A stretch of DNA of 64,000 nucleotides from NCBI GenBank assembly GCA_016719565.1, contig JADJYU010000005.1, positions 372,001-436,000 on the forward strand. Direction: 5' to 3'. Shown piece after piece: positions 35,141 to 45,596 of this stretch; the first letter of the stretch is position 1; each line of letters begins with the position of its first letter. Origin of the DNA: Ignavibacteria bacterium (GTDB lineage Bacteria; Bacteroidota; Ignavibacteria; Tepidaquicellales; Tepidaquicellaceae). The position numbers and the translations under genes are program-made. The notes under the pieces were generated by a model. It searched no databases and was not told the origin of the DNA. It saw only the letters and a program-made list of their open reading frames with translations.

Positions 35141-37918
35141 TTATGGTGTAATTTTACTTACAAAGTTAAACGAATTATTATCCGCAAACACTGCGTCAGC
35201 CAGATCCGTAACGTCGTCTCCGTTTACATCAGTCGGCAGATATCCGGACGAGAAGTTAAATGCATCGTTGTCGATAAGACTTCCGTCAGAAAGATCAATC
35301 GTGCCGTCCGCGTTTACATCTCCGCTGTAAAAACACCATGCTCCCGATCTTAAAACCATATTGTTTCCGAATGCCTGCGACTGGGTTGAAGTGAAATCAT
35401 AATTTACCGTTACTTCATTTGTGAAATTTACAGAGGCAGCGCTCCATGTCTCAAGAGCGTTCCTGTGTAATGTCTGAATAAAATAATTCCCGTCCGGGGC
35501 ATTAATGAATTCCGCTGTCTCATTGCCTGAGGTGTTTAAAAATATTACTGCCGAATCCACCTTACTATACGGTGAAAAATTATTTCTTAAATATAATCTC
35601 ATAGTATCCTGAACCTGCATTGCGCCGTTCCTGAATCCTTCAATGCCTGCTGTAATGTTTAACGATACCGTCGGCGGAATTGTATAACCTTTTTTAATGC
35701 CGTTACCAAAGCTTGTTACCCATACTTCATTTGAATTATGGGGATTGTAAAAAACTCTTTCCGGCTGACGGAATCTGTAGCCGCTGACCTGTGTAAACAG
35801 CGGGGTTGCGGAATTTATATTGCTGCTGTACCAGAGACCGTTGACTTCGGTGCTCATATACATTTCATCAGGATTGACCGGACTAATTGTGCAGGAGCCG
35901 ACTCTGTCTAGATTACTTATCCTTGTCCAGTTCACCCCTCTGTTAATAGTTTTATACAATCCTCCCAGCCCGTTCGGCGGTCCTCCCCATCCGCTGAATA
36001 CACAGCCGTACCAGGTATTCTGATTCAAATCGTGCGGATCGACTATGACATCCTTTGTCCAGTATAGCATTCCGCTGTGCGATCTGTCAATCCAGGAAAC
36101 TCCGGCATTTGTACTGATGAAAATTCCCGAGCTCGCCGTAAATACACCTGATGAATTTCTCCTTCCGGAATATGAACTCAGCAGCGTTCCGTCATTCAGA
36201 ACTTTTATATTAAACGGATGCCCTTCCGTCCGCGGAGGATTTGCAAGCTTTGTCCACGTTGACGATCCGCCGAGCTGAATATTGTCAGATACAAAAATTC
36301 CCCCGAGAGTGCTGTGAATTACGGATGTATACATTCTGTTAGTATTGTTCGGATCATGCGCAAGTCCGATCACGGGACGGCCTGCATTATACAGCGTCTG
36401 CCACGCCTGTCCCTTGTTTGTGGAAAATAAAACCCTTCCCAGTCCGCTGTTGATCCTCGCATCGGTTAGGTAAGTGCTTTGATACATATCGTGAACTGTA
36501 GAAGTTGCGCCGTAGATTATTCCTGACACAGGATGTGTGATGGTCTGATACATTGTATTATTTGAATGTCCTGTATAATTAAATGACCAGTAATTTCCGC
36601 CGTCAGTCGAACGCGTTCCCCTGATATCAGAATACGATCCGAAAATATTATCCGCATCTGACCATGTCAGCCACCAGCAGCTTGTGTTTTCAAGTCCTGT
36701 AGTTTTATAATATTTACCAATTGGCGTTAATGCATTCATGGGATTCTGATCTGACGGATCAACGTATGCCTGTCTCCATGTCACACCGCCGTCTGTAGTA
36801 ATATGCGGAAAACCGAGGTCGGTTATTGCGGCTTTGTCCGGATCTGAAGGCGAACATTGAAATCCCAGAGCATATTCACCGTAAGACCAACCCCTGTCGC
36901 CGCCGTGTCCCGCCCATCCGGTAAAAACGTTCTGATTATTTACTGTCTGCAAAACGCTCACCCAGTTATTACCGCCGTTTGTTGTTTTATAAACAACCGG
37001 TGAGCCCGCATCACTGCCGCCGGCTGCGTATGCTGTAGAAATATTTGTCAGAGACATTGATATAAAAAATGGATAGTGAGTGGAATTTATACCGGAGTTT
37101 TTTATTAACCAGTTTGGATTACCAATATCTAAAGAATAAATATTCATGAATCCGTAAAAGTCTGCGCCTGTAACACCGGGATACACGTCGCCGCTGCCGA
37201 GCGTTACGCAGAATAAACGAACCGCACCGGATTGTTTTGCACCGGTAAATGACACCATAGCTTCCGTCCCCGGAATTCCTCCTGCAGCCGATAGGGAAAA
37301 ATTCAAACCGGAATTTACTGAAACAAGCAGTCCTGAATTTGTACCAGCGTAAATATTTGCTCCGTCAAAAAAAGCTCCTGCAATGTAACAGCCCGCTGCA
37401 TTTGAAAACTTTGATGAAAAAACCGCGCCGCCGTTTGATGAAAAGTACAGGTTTGTGTAACTGGAAACTAAAACATTATTTGAATTATCCGGATCGCAAA
37501 ATAAACTGTATGCTTCGCCTGATGTGGGATCGGATAAAAGCGGGATCCATGTCGCTCCCCCGTTTGTTGTCTTATGCGGAGTTCTCAGATCTCCTTCGAA
37601 ATTTATACAGTAACTTATCAGCGGATCGTTTGTAAACCGGACATCTGCTCCGTTGTTACCTGTCATTTCTTTGAAATCCGTTTCCGCCCAGGTGATCCCC
37701 AGGTCAGTGGATCTGAAGAGCTCACTCATGTCACAGGCAATGTAAAGTTCATCCGGATCATGCGGACTGAAGCTCGGTGAAAACAGCGCCCCGCCGCCGC
37801 CGGGTCCCTTTGATGTCCAATCATTTATTTCCTGTGTGAAAGCATTTGACGCAAACAGTGAAATTAACAGAGCTGAAAACAAAATTACTCCGAATGAATA
37901 ATAATTTGAAGGTCTCAT
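35141..37918 (-). CDS. Large secreted Asp-box propeller protein (GH74/VPS10-like) with dockerin-like C-terminal module
   Basis: 925 residues with signal peptide (YYSFGVILFSALLISLFASN, cleaved near AFTQE). WTSKGPGGGGALFSPSFSPH and DELYIACDMSELFRSTDLGI are followed by about ten Asp-boxes (TTNGGATWIP, TTNGGNNWVS, TTDGGVTWRQ, STDGGNYWSF, STNAGVSWID, TINRGVNWTR). This repeat density suits paired seven-bladed propellers as in GH74 or sortilin-like proteins. The acid residues of GH74 cannot be confirmed here, so the enzyme class is open. The tail has LRNNFSPYSKVDSAV, LHRNALETWS, AFGNNM, DVNADGTIDLSD and DVNGDDVTDLAD, then SKITP. It is secreted and probably acts on extracellular polymers or as a surface binding protein. 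Confidence 0.85.
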   Translation of the reverse strand: MRPSNYYSFGVILFSALLISLFASNAFTQEINDWTSKGPGGGGALFSPSFSPHDPDELYIACDMSELFRSTDLGITWAETDFKEMTGNNGADVRFTNDPLISYCINFEGDLRTPHKTTNGGATWIPLLSDPTSGEAYSLFCDPDNSNNVLVSSYTNLYFSSNGGAVFSSKFSNAAGCYIAGAFFDGANIYAGTNSGLLVSVNSGLNFSLSAAGGIPGTEAMVSFTGAKQSGAVRLFCVTLGSGDVYPGVTGADFYGFMNIYSLDIGNPNWLIKNSGINSTHYPFFISMSLTNISTAYAAGGSDAGSPVVYKTTNGGNNWVSVLQTVNNQNVFTGWAGHGGDRGWSYGEYALGFQCSPSDPDKAAITDLGFPHITTDGGVTWRQAYVDPSDQNPMNALTPIGKYYKTTGLENTSCWWLTWSDADNIFGSYSDIRGTRSTDGGNYWSFNYTGHSNNTMYQTITHPVSGIIYGATSTVHDMYQSTYLTDARINSGLGRVLFSTNKGQAWQTLYNAGRPVIGLAHDPNNTNRMYTSVIHSTLGGIFVSDNIQLGGSSTWTKLANPPRTEGHPFNIKVLNDGTLLSSYSGRRNSSGVFTASSGIFISTNAGVSWIDRSHSGMLYWTKDVIVDPHDLNQNTWYGCVFSGWGGPPNGLGGLYKTINRGVNWTRISNLDRVGSCTISPVNPDEMYMSTEVNGLWYSSNINSATPLFTQVSGYRFRQPERVFYNPHNSNEVWVTSFGNGIKKGYTIPPTVSLNITAGIEGFRNGAMQVQDTMRLYLRNNFSPYSKVDSAVIFLNTSGNETAEFINAPDGNYFIQTLHRNALETWSAASVNFTNEVTVNYDFTSTQSQAFGNNMVLRSGAWCFYSGDVNADGTIDLSDGSLIDNDAFNFSSGYLPTDVNGDDVTDLADAVFADNNSFNFVSKITP

Positions 37919-38081
37919 GATAATGATATTTGAAGTTTATGTTTCGGGGCGTCTTATATTAGGAATTTCTATTGAAATAAGAAAGGAGCAATTCGTATTA
38001 CTGATCTTTTTTTATCCTGAGATAAACGATCTTGTATTTAATTTTGGAATACTGAATTGAATCATTCACACATAAAAAGAA

Positions 38082-38112
38082 CCGGAGGGATCTCATAAAA
38101 AGATTCCTCCGG
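38082..38112 (-). terminator. Hairpin after the 38.1 kb gene
   Basis: CCGGAGG and CCTCCGG pair around an 17-base loop that includes a second short pairing (TCT/AGA). Outside it AAGAA pairs with TTCTT. It lies just beyond the 3' end of the minus-strand gene at 38145 and upstream of the next minus-strand gene. Confidence 0.6.
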
Positions 38113-38144
38113 AACAATTCTTACTTTAAATTTTATTAAAATAT

Positions 38145-39863
38145 TTATGGCGTTACTTCACCTACAAAATTTAAAGCGTTATTATCGGTAAAGGCAATGT
38201 CTGAAAGATCAATAACGTCATTGCAGTCGATGTCTGTGACAAGATACCCGGAAGCAAAATTAAACGAGTCATTGTCTATAAGACTTATATCTGTTACATC
38301 AATCGATCCGTCCTGATTTGCATCACCGCCGTAAAACGACCATTTGCCGCCGGTATTTACCATATTATTTCCATACGCCTGCGAGCTTGCAGATATGAAT
38401 GTATAATTAATGTAGTTTGAGTTAAAGGACGGAGTGCTTCCGCTCCAGGTTGAAACTGAATTTCTGTGAGTTACTCTTATATAATAAGGCGTACCGTTTA
38501 CGGGAGTTGAAAACTGAACATCAGTAGGAGCGCCGAGACCGCCAACAACAGTTTGTGTTTCAAGTACATTGTATGGTGATGATGAATTTCTTAGTTCAAC
38601 ATTCAGTGTATCTGAAATTGCGCATGCCTCGAGATTTATTTTTAATCTTAGATAAGGATTTGCGATCTCATATTTTGAAGCGTATTGAAAATTCGGACTG
38701 GCTAAAATTGTCCTTACAAGACTGCCTGATGCTGAATCAATTTCATGTGCTCCTGCTGAGTTGGTAACTAAGAAATTTCCGTTACCAAGCTGCTGCACTC
38801 CTCTGTTTCCTGTAATACCGGTAAGCAATTTTATAAAAACACCAGATGAATCCAGAATCGCCAGTCCGGAAGGTGACTGGAATGCTGAAGCGCAAACATT
38901 TCCGTTTGCGGGAACCTGATATAGCTGCTGCGTAATTCCGAAATTAGAACCTGTATAAAAATAATTTAAGAATACACCGCTGTTATCAAATCTGCTGATC
39001 CTGTTTGTAGTGGAAAAATTTGATACTAAAACGTCTGACGGTCTGATGAGAATATCGAAAGGACTTGTCAGATTTGTTGCAGTGAATGCTCCTATGTGAT
39101 TTCCGGTTGGATCAAACTCCTGAACTGTATTCTGGTTTACTCCGCTGCCGACTGTGACAAGTAAATTGTTGTTTGCTTTGTACTGCATACCTCTCATGTT
39201 ATCGACAATTGAATTATTTGGACCTGAAGCCGGCGCATAATATCCTTTATATGTACCGTTAAGATTAAATTCCTGAACGACGTCACTTACCTGATCACAT
39301 ATCAGAACATTTGAACTGCTGAAATGTTTTAAAGCATGCTTGGGTGTTGTAAGCTGAGGACGTGTGGAAGGAATAAATGCTGTATCAATTAAGTCACCGT
39401 TGAACGCATTAAATATGGATACACGGTCGCTTGTAGATTCAGTAACCATTATAAAAGATGAAGCTGCGTTTCTGCCTGACAGTTTCGGAGTAAAATATCC
39501 GTTAGTATTATCGACAATATTTCTGTTTCCGTAATCAATTCTGGCGTTCGCAAAATTAATTTTTGAAACAACATCCTCATAATACGCTGCGTATCCGCCG
39601 TCATAAATATCAGCAAAATTCGTAAACACAGCATATACCGGTCTGTCGTTTTCGACAAATTTTACATCTATCATAATCCCGTCAGTTGTCATAATAGAAA
39701 CAGGTTTTCCCTGTGTAATAGCTTTTTCTTTTGAAGATAAAACGATTTGCGGATTTAATTCCCCCTGTACCAGAAGATCTTCAAAACTGATACGCGGAGC
39801 TGCATTTGATGTATTCAGGATTGCTGAATACATTAAACAGAAAATCAGAATAAATTTTTTCAT
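38145..39863 (-). CDS. Secreted NHL-like propeller protein with dockerin-like C-terminal module
   Basis: 572 residues, with signal peptide MKKFILIFCLMYSAILNTSN. The first 60 residues hold LLVQGELNPQIVLSSKEKAI, a distinct lead-in. Repeats of about 45 residues with (V/I)QEFN.NGTYKGYY, VQEFDPTGNHIGAF and ISRFDNSGVFLNYF give an NHL/YncE-like propeller. The tail begins at about 410 and carries LRNSSSPYNVLETQT, THRNSVSTWS, AYGNNM, DANQDGSIDVTD and DIDCNDVIDLSD loops. The ending FVGEVTP replaces SKITP. A cysteine replaces Gly in the second loop (DIDCND), which is unusual for calcium loops. Confidence 0.85.
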   Translation of the reverse strand: MKKFILIFCLMYSAILNTSNAAPRISFEDLLVQGELNPQIVLSSKEKAITQGKPVSIMTTDGIMIDVKFVENDRPVYAVFTNFADIYDGGYAAYYEDVVSKINFANARIDYGNRNIVDNTNGYFTPKLSGRNAASSFIMVTESTSDRVSIFNAFNGDLIDTAFIPSTRPQLTTPKHALKHFSSSNVLICDQVSDVVQEFNLNGTYKGYYAPASGPNNSIVDNMRGMQYKANNNLLVTVGSGVNQNTVQEFDPTGNHIGAFTATNLTSPFDILIRPSDVLVSNFSTTNRISRFDNSGVFLNYFYTGSNFGITQQLYQVPANGNVCASAFQSPSGLAILDSSGVFIKLLTGITGNRGVQQLGNGNFLVTNSAGAHEIDSASGSLVRTILASPNFQYASKYEIANPYLRLKINLEACAISDTLNVELRNSSSPYNVLETQTVVGGLGAPTDVQFSTPVNGTPYYIRVTHRNSVSTWSGSTPSFNSNYINYTFISASSQAYGNNMVNTGGKWSFYGGDANQDGSIDVTDISLIDNDSFNFASGYLVTDIDCNDVIDLSDIAFTDNNALNFVGEVTP

Positions 39864-40130
39864 TACATTACTCCTTTTTATTTAAATTTTTTTGGTTACT
39901 GAAGATATATATTATAAATTAATATTAGTATGATACAATTCTTATCAGCTTTAAAATGGATTCTATCTGCATCACCGGAAATTCTCAAACAAAATTTTCA
40001 TCGGAATCATATTTCAATGTCAGCTTAACAGTAAAAATTTTTAACTAAAATATACATTTTATATATAGTCAATAATAAGTTCTTATAAATTAACAGAAGA
40101 ATATATTATTTTGCATTAATTTTTTATCAA

Positions 40131-41056
40131 ATGTCACACGAATTAATTCTCTGGGTAAGTTTTAATATATTTATATTATTGATGCTTGCCTTAGATCTTG
40201 GTGTCTTTCAAAAAAAAGTACATATAATTTCCGTAAAGGAAGCTCTGATATGGAGCGCTGTATGGATTGTACTTGCTATGATGTTTAATGTCTTCATCTA
40301 TTTTGATATGGGTGAAGTAAAAGCCATTGAATTCTTCACCGGATATCTTATAGAAAGATCATTAAGCATAGATAATATTTTCGTCTTCGTTTTACTTTTT
40401 TCATATTTCAAAGTACCTGCAAAATATCAGCATAAGGTTTTATTCTGGGGAGTCCTGGGAGCTCTGATATTAAGAGCAGCGCTTATATTACTGGGTGTAG
40501 TTCTCATTCATAAATTCGCCTGGATAATTTATGTATTCGGAGCATTTCTGGTTTTTACCGGATTTAAAATGGCTATGCAGAATGAGGATGATATCGACCC
40601 GGAAAAAAATATAATCATCAGACTTTACAGAAAATTATTCCCTGTTACAAAGGATTATCACAAAGGGGATTTTTTTATAATTGAAAATGGAAAAGAATCG
40701 CAACCCCGCTTTTTGTAGTTCTGCTCGCTACGGAATTTACCGATCTTGTATTTGCGTTCGACTCCATTCCTGCGATATTCGCAATTACTGATGATGCATT
40801 CATTATTTATACATCAAATATCTTTGCAATTCTCGGGCTGAGGGCGATGTATTTTGCGCTGGCAGGGATTATAGATAAATTTCATTATCTCAAGACCGGA
40901 CTTTCAATGATCCTGATATTCATCGGATTTAAAATGCTGATCGTTGATCTTTATAAAATACCAATTGGATATTCTCTCGGCGTCATCGCGCTGATACTTA
41001 TTCTGTCCGTTGTCTTTTCACTTCTAAAGCCAAAGAATAAAGATTTAAAATTGTAG
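40131..41056 (+). pseudogene. TerC family membrane protein with a one-base frameshift
   Basis: The first part (SHELILWVSFNIFILLMLAL through FFIIENGKESQPRFL) and the second part (FVVLLATEFTDLVFAFDSIP through KPKNKDLKL) are two halves of one TerC protein of about 308 residues. Restoring one A near 40688-40692 gives NGKRIATPLFVVLLATEFTD, the normal family sequence. Family landmarks are LDLGVFQKK, RSLSIDNIFVFVLLFSYF and FAFDSIPAIFAI, which supply the conserved acidic residues within membrane helices. TerC proteins are linked to tellurite resistance and metal handling, notably manganese, at the inner membrane. The break is in a run of As, so an assembly error is plausible. Confidence 0.85.
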
Positions 41057-41099
41057 CAGTTCAAATTATTAATTCACACTTTTAATTTTAAACTCGTTC

Positions 41100-41226
41100 C
41101 TACTATTATCTATTAATACTAACTATTAGCTATTAATACTAACTACTAACTACTAACTACTAACTATTAACTACTAACTACTAACTACTAACTATTAACT
41201 GCTAACTATTAACTGCTAACTACTAA
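41100..41226. repeat. Heptamer (TAACTAC/TAACTAT) tandem repeat running into the stop codon
   Basis: From about 41140 the sequence is a run of TAACTAC, TAACTAT and TAACTGC units, at least twelve in a row. A less regular TATTAAT-rich section precedes it. The last unit overlaps the minus-strand stop codon (41223-41225) of the LamG protein gene. The same heptamer precedes the 3' ends of the three FG-GAP genes. Confidence 0.85.
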
Positions 41227-43706
41227 GGAGTTATTTTCCCCACAAAACTAAACTCGTTATTCACTGCAATAGAATAATCCGATATATCAGTAATATTATC
41301 ACCATTCAGATCCGTCTTCAGATAACCTGATAAAAAATTAAATGAATCATTATCAATCAGACTTCCGTCCGCAAGGTCTACTGCTCCGTCCTGATTTACA
41401 TCACCGCTGTAAATTGCAAATTTACTGGGTCCCGTATCTACCTGTATCATATTATTTCCAAAAGCGTTCGAACTTGATGAAGTAAAATTATATTCCAAAT
41501 GTGACGTAAGCGGCGGAAAATGGAAACTGAATAATAATGCAAATGTACTTCCGCTCACGGGTTTTTTACTCCACGTCTCAATTGAATTTCTGTGTTTTAA
41601 CTGAATATAAACCGGAACACCGTCAGGAACTTTGGTCAATACAAAATTCGCGCTTCCAGAATTATTCAGAAGAGCTTTTGATGAATCTAAAATACCGTAA
41701 GGTGAAATATGATTTCGTATAAATATTCTCATAGTATCAGGAGTCATCAGATTAGTTGCCGGATTATAAAGTCCCTCAACGTATGCCGACAGAGACAATA
41801 CGCTTTTTCTTACAGCCTGATTGTTGAACTGAATTCCCCAGCCGATCAGTATTCCCGTATCGCTCGCCGCTACATCCTGAATTCGTAATTTCCATTTTCC
41901 TGATGTGTTTACTCCGCTGAATGCCGAATTAAGATTGTTCAGAGGTTTTATCTCAGGCGTATACATTACATAGGTGTTGCTTACTAAACTTTTAACGGCC
42001 TGGTCATCGAACAAAGTTACAATGTTATCGGAGGTATTTAAAAGTGAAGTCGTACTGTAAAGAGTATGCGAAACCCCCGACGGTGATATAAGCGAAAGGA
42101 CAAGATTGTCCTCGTCCGTATGGTTTATTGCGACAAAAACATTCACATCATTTATTGTTTCGCTTAGCTTTATATCGATCGTATCTGAGATCATGAATCC
42201 GCTTGTGCCGGTACTGGGTATTCTTAAATTCGGACTTCTTGCGTAATAACCTTTAACAAAATTTTCCGAGAACTTAGTTGATAAAGGTGATACCGGCGTA
42301 TTATTTACAGATGAGTTCAGACTGAAATCTGCAAAATTCCTGAAAAAAAGTTTCGGACTTGATGATGTAAGTGAATTTAAATGACCGTCAAAATTATATA
42401 TAGCTTTTATTAATGGAGGACCATTTGTTTCATTTAAAGAAGTAAATAACTGATTTGCAATTGTACCGTACGGCATTTCAGAATGAATAATTCTAAACTC
42501 ATCTATTAATCCGTGAAACTTATCAAGTGAAGGCGTCCCGCCTATGTATAGCGAATCATTATTATCGTGAATGTTGCCGACAAAATTTGTATCATCCCAC
42601 CTTAATTCCCCGTTAAGTATAAACTGAATAAAACCGGTTGAGCCCGAATAAGTTATAGCAACATGAGTCCATTTATCTAAAGGAAAAAATTCATTGGATG
42701 TAGATAAGCTAAAAATACTTGTTTCGTTTATGATAAAATTAAATTTTCTTAAGTTGATAGACAATCTGTAATCAGTGATGTTTCCGCTTGAACTTCCTTT
42801 ATGTATTATAGTACTTAAAATATTTGAATTTGCGTTAAATGATTTCGGATGAACCCATGCTTCTATAGTTACATTTGAAACAGGACTGATACTAAATTGA
42901 TCAGGACCCGCTGCGTAATCATTTACACCGTTAAAAGAAAGACTTTCATTTATTGATATTATACTGCTTGGCTGGTCGCTTAAGTCTATAGAACTTACGC
43001 CTTTGTTGATTCCGTTATTACCGTTTCCTGATGCATCATTCAGCGTAAATGTAGGCGGCGGTAAAGTGGTTCGCTGAAAAGTCAGGGACATGACAAGATT
43101 TGAGTACTTACCGGAACTCGTTCCAAGTGCCAGTCTCATTCTTTGCTTTATAAGTGTAGTTCCTAAGTCCGAATTCCAGATCCGGATCTCATCCATATAT
43201 CCGTTAAAAGGACTGTTGGTGCCTTTGCCGATTAAAAGGGAGTCAGTATTTGCAACCGGATCAGCGCCGGCTACAGAGCTTGCCGTATCCTGAACACCAT
43301 TAACAAAAACTATAAAGAAAGTTGTAGTTGCATTGTATGATGCTGCAATATGAGTCCATGTATTATTAGGTATTACAGTTTTTCCGATAAGTCTTGTAGA
43401 CGAATTAGTCCTGACGGTGACCCTTCCGGCTGAAAGATACATTGTGTATCCAACGTTATTTCCCACTGCTCTTTTCTGCATTATGATCTGTGCCGACGGT
43501 GATGATACATTCACCGGATTTACCCAGGCTTCTAATGTAAAATCTCCGGTTATATTCAAAGAAGAAGAATTAGGAACGGCAATATAACTCGAAGATGTAC
43601 CGGCAAAATCACATGCATATATCGATCTCTGCTGTGAAAATGAATTTTGACCGGTGAGCTGTAACAGGCAAATTGCAAGGAACATTGTATAATTAAACTT
43701 CTTCAT
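41223..43706 (-). CDS. Secreted LamG plus P-domain protein with dockerin-like C-terminal module
   Basis: 827 residues with signal peptide (YTMFLAICLLQLTGQNSFSQ). Two laminin-G/concanavalin-like domains are recognised by FTLEAWVNPVNVSSPSAQII, NTWTHIAASYNATTTFFIVF and GYMDEIRIW, and again by NVTIEAWVHP, DKWTHVAITYSGS and GLIDEFRI. Next comes a proprotein-convertase-like P domain (DNLVLSLISPSGVSHTLYST; FSGVNTSGKWKLRIQDVAAS). The shared module follows (IRNHISPYGILDSSKALL, KHRNSIETWS, AFGNNM, DVNQDGAVDLAD and DLNGDNITDISD, VGKITP). LamG domains suggest binding to sugars or to cell-wall polymers. No protease domain is present. The stop lies in a heptamer repeat. Confidence 0.88.
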   Translation of the reverse strand: MKKFNYTMFLAICLLQLTGQNSFSQQRSIYACDFAGTSSSYIAVPNSSSLNITGDFTLEAWVNPVNVSSPSAQIIMQKRAVGNNVGYTMYLSAGRVTVRTNSSTRLIGKTVIPNNTWTHIAASYNATTTFFIVFVNGVQDTASSVAGADPVANTDSLLIGKGTNSPFNGYMDEIRIWNSDLGTTLIKQRMRLALGTSSGKYSNLVMSLTFQRTTLPPPTFTLNDASGNGNNGINKGVSSIDLSDQPSSIISINESLSFNGVNDYAAGPDQFSISPVSNVTIEAWVHPKSFNANSNILSTIIHKGSSSGNITDYRLSINLRKFNFIINETSIFSLSTSNEFFPLDKWTHVAITYSGSTGFIQFILNGELRWDDTNFVGNIHDNNDSLYIGGTPSLDKFHGLIDEFRIIHSEMPYGTIANQLFTSLNETNGPPLIKAIYNFDGHLNSLTSSSPKLFFRNFADFSLNSSVNNTPVSPLSTKFSENFVKGYYARSPNLRIPSTGTSGFMISDTIDIKLSETINDVNVFVAINHTDEDNLVLSLISPSGVSHTLYSTTSLLNTSDNIVTLFDDQAVKSLVSNTYVMYTPEIKPLNNLNSAFSGVNTSGKWKLRIQDVAASDTGILIGWGIQFNNQAVRKSVLSLSAYVEGLYNPATNLMTPDTMRIFIRNHISPYGILDSSKALLNNSGSANFVLTKVPDGVPVYIQLKHRNSIETWSKKPVSGSTFALLFSFHFPPLTSHLEYNFTSSSSNAFGNNMIQVDTGPSKFAIYSGDVNQDGAVDLADGSLIDNDSFNFLSGYLKTDLNGDNITDISDYSIAVNNEFSFVGKITP

Positions 43707-43796
43707 AATGATAAATATAATTTTGAAAATGAAACTGAAATTGAGTTTATAAATAATTTAAATTCAACAATATAAATTTACAAGGTTAAAGTTTAA

Positions 43797-43852
43797 AATT
43801 TAGAATTAGGAATTTAGAATTAGAAATTTAGAATTAGAAATTTAGAATTAGA
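43797..43852. repeat. Four tandem 14-bp units (two heptamers each)
   Basis: AATTTAGAATTAGA is repeated four times without gaps, the first with one G change. It lies between the LamG gene and the SBBP gene, both on the minus strand. Confidence 0.9.
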
Positions 43853-43952
43853 AATGCTGCCGGTAAAATATTTCTGTCGTTTTTAAAATTTCAGACAACT
43901 TACCATATTTTATGTAATGAGAAAAAATATCCGCCGATACTTTTTATAAATG

Positions 43953-45596
43953 TTATTTCAGTAACAGCATACTTTTTGTTTCTGTAAACCCTGCCGTCTC
44001 AAGCCGGTAAAAATATATTCCGCCCGAAAGATCCGAAGCGTCAAACTCTGATTCATAACTTCCCGCAGAAAGTTTTTCATTTACTAAAACAGCAGCCTGC
44101 TTTCCTAAGATATCATACACTGACAATCTGACATCATGCGCGCCGCTTTTGTCACTATGCATTAAATCAAATCTTATCTTTGTCGAAGGGTTGAATGGAT
44201 TCGGATAATTTTGTGAGAGTATATATGCTGAAGGTTTTTCATTTGAAACTGATAAAACATTTGTGATAATGGAAAATTTAACAACTGAAAAATCCGTTCC
44301 TGAAGTTACGCCTGAAATTAATCCGCTGACTATTATATTACCGGAATTATCTAAAGAAATATTATTGGCTACGTCATTTCTGTTAGCTGCTGAGTTGAAT
44401 CTGTTTACCCATACTTCATTTCCGGAATAATTATACTTTATAATTACTATATCATCCATAGTTCCTGTTCCCTGACTCAGTCCGGCAACATAAACATTTC
44501 CGTTATTATCAGCGGCAATACTTCTCGGTTCATCAAAATTATTTGAGCCCGGTCCGTTATAATTCTTTGACCATATAAGATCGCCTGCAGGGGAATACAT
44601 TATAGTCATGTAATCATATGAAGAAGAAAAACCTGTTGATGTACCTGTAACGAATATGTTCCCGAGATTGTCACTTGTAACGGCTTTACCTTCTTCAATA
44701 TTCACTGTAGAAGTTGTAAACCTTCTTTCCCATATCAAATCACCTGACGGGGAATATTTTATGGTAACAATATCCAGACCGGAGCCGGCTCCAACGCTTG
44801 TTCCGGTGATGACTGCATTTCCGGAAACATCAGCAGCAATTGAGGTCATATTATCGTTTCCGTTTGCAGTACCGTTATAAGTTTTATGCCAAAGCTCATC
44901 ACCGGCGGAGCTGTATTTTATAATTAAATAATCATTGATGGTAGCTGCTTCAAATGTACTGCCGCATACATAAATGTTTCCGGAATTGTCAATCGCTATG
45001 TCATCTGCAAAATCATTACCGCTTGACGCTCCGTTAAAATGCTTTTTCCAGAGAATGTCACCTTCTGTATTATATTTGATCGTCACAACATCAAACAATG
45101 CGCCCGGCTCATGACTTGTCCCTGTAATAATTATATTACCGGCTTCATCAGTTACTGCTTTTTCCGGGATCTCAACACTATTGCTGTTTCCATTATATCT
45201 TCTGTTCCATTGTTCTGCGCCCAGATCATTATATTTTATCAATACAAAATCCTTGTCTGTACCGGATCCTGTACTTTCTCCTGCAACAAATACATTACCT
45301 GCATTATCAAGCGCTATGGAATAAGCAATATCATTTCCGTTTCCGGGACCGTTGTAAATTCTTTCCCACAGGATATTTCCCGACGGATTGTATTTCACTG
45401 TATAAATATCAAATCCGCTCCCCGATCCGAGGACCTTGCCTGATGAATAAACATTTCCCGAATTATCAGTTACATGCGTCAGCGCTTCGTCATTACCGTT
45501 CACGGGACCGTTAAAACTCCTGACCCATTCCTCATTCAGCTGTGATACCGCCGGTCCGTTAACTAAAATAAAAAGTAATAAAATAATTGCTTTCAT
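43953..45596 (-). CDS. Secreted SBBP-repeat propeller protein with T9SS type A sorting domain
   Basis: 547 residues, with signal peptide MKAIILLLFILVNGPAVSQL. About seven repeats of some 55 residues follow the pattern (D/S)NSGNI(Y/V)V.G.S.G...D....KY...G...W...YNG, for example NIYVCGSTFEAATINDYLII. These are SBBP (PF06739-like) beta-propeller repeats. The tail AYILSQNYPNPFNPSTKIRF ... LGKQAAVLVNEKLSAGSYES ... KSMLLLK is a Por-type sorting signal. The protein is expected at the cell surface via T9SS. No catalytic residues can be named. It is the only large secreted protein in its neighbourhood without the dockerin-like module. Confidence 0.88.
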   Translation of the reverse strand: MKAIILLLFILVNGPAVSQLNEEWVRSFNGPVNGNDEALTHVTDNSGNVYSSGKVLGSGSGFDIYTVKYNPSGNILWERIYNGPGNGNDIAYSIALDNAGNVFVAGESTGSGTDKDFVLIKYNDLGAEQWNRRYNGNSNSVEIPEKAVTDEAGNIIITGTSHEPGALFDVVTIKYNTEGDILWKKHFNGASSGNDFADDIAIDNSGNIYVCGSTFEAATINDYLIIKYSSAGDELWHKTYNGTANGNDNMTSIAADVSGNAVITGTSVGAGSGLDIVTIKYSPSGDLIWERRFTTSTVNIEEGKAVTSDNLGNIFVTGTSTGFSSSYDYMTIMYSPAGDLIWSKNYNGPGSNNFDEPRSIAADNNGNVYVAGLSQGTGTMDDIVIIKYNYSGNEVWVNRFNSAANRNDVANNISLDNSGNIIVSGLISGVTSGTDFSVVKFSIITNVLSVSNEKPSAYILSQNYPNPFNPSTKIRFDLMHSDKSGAHDVRLSVYDILGKQAAVLVNEKLSAGSYESEFDASDLSGGIYFYRLETAGFTETKSMLLLK

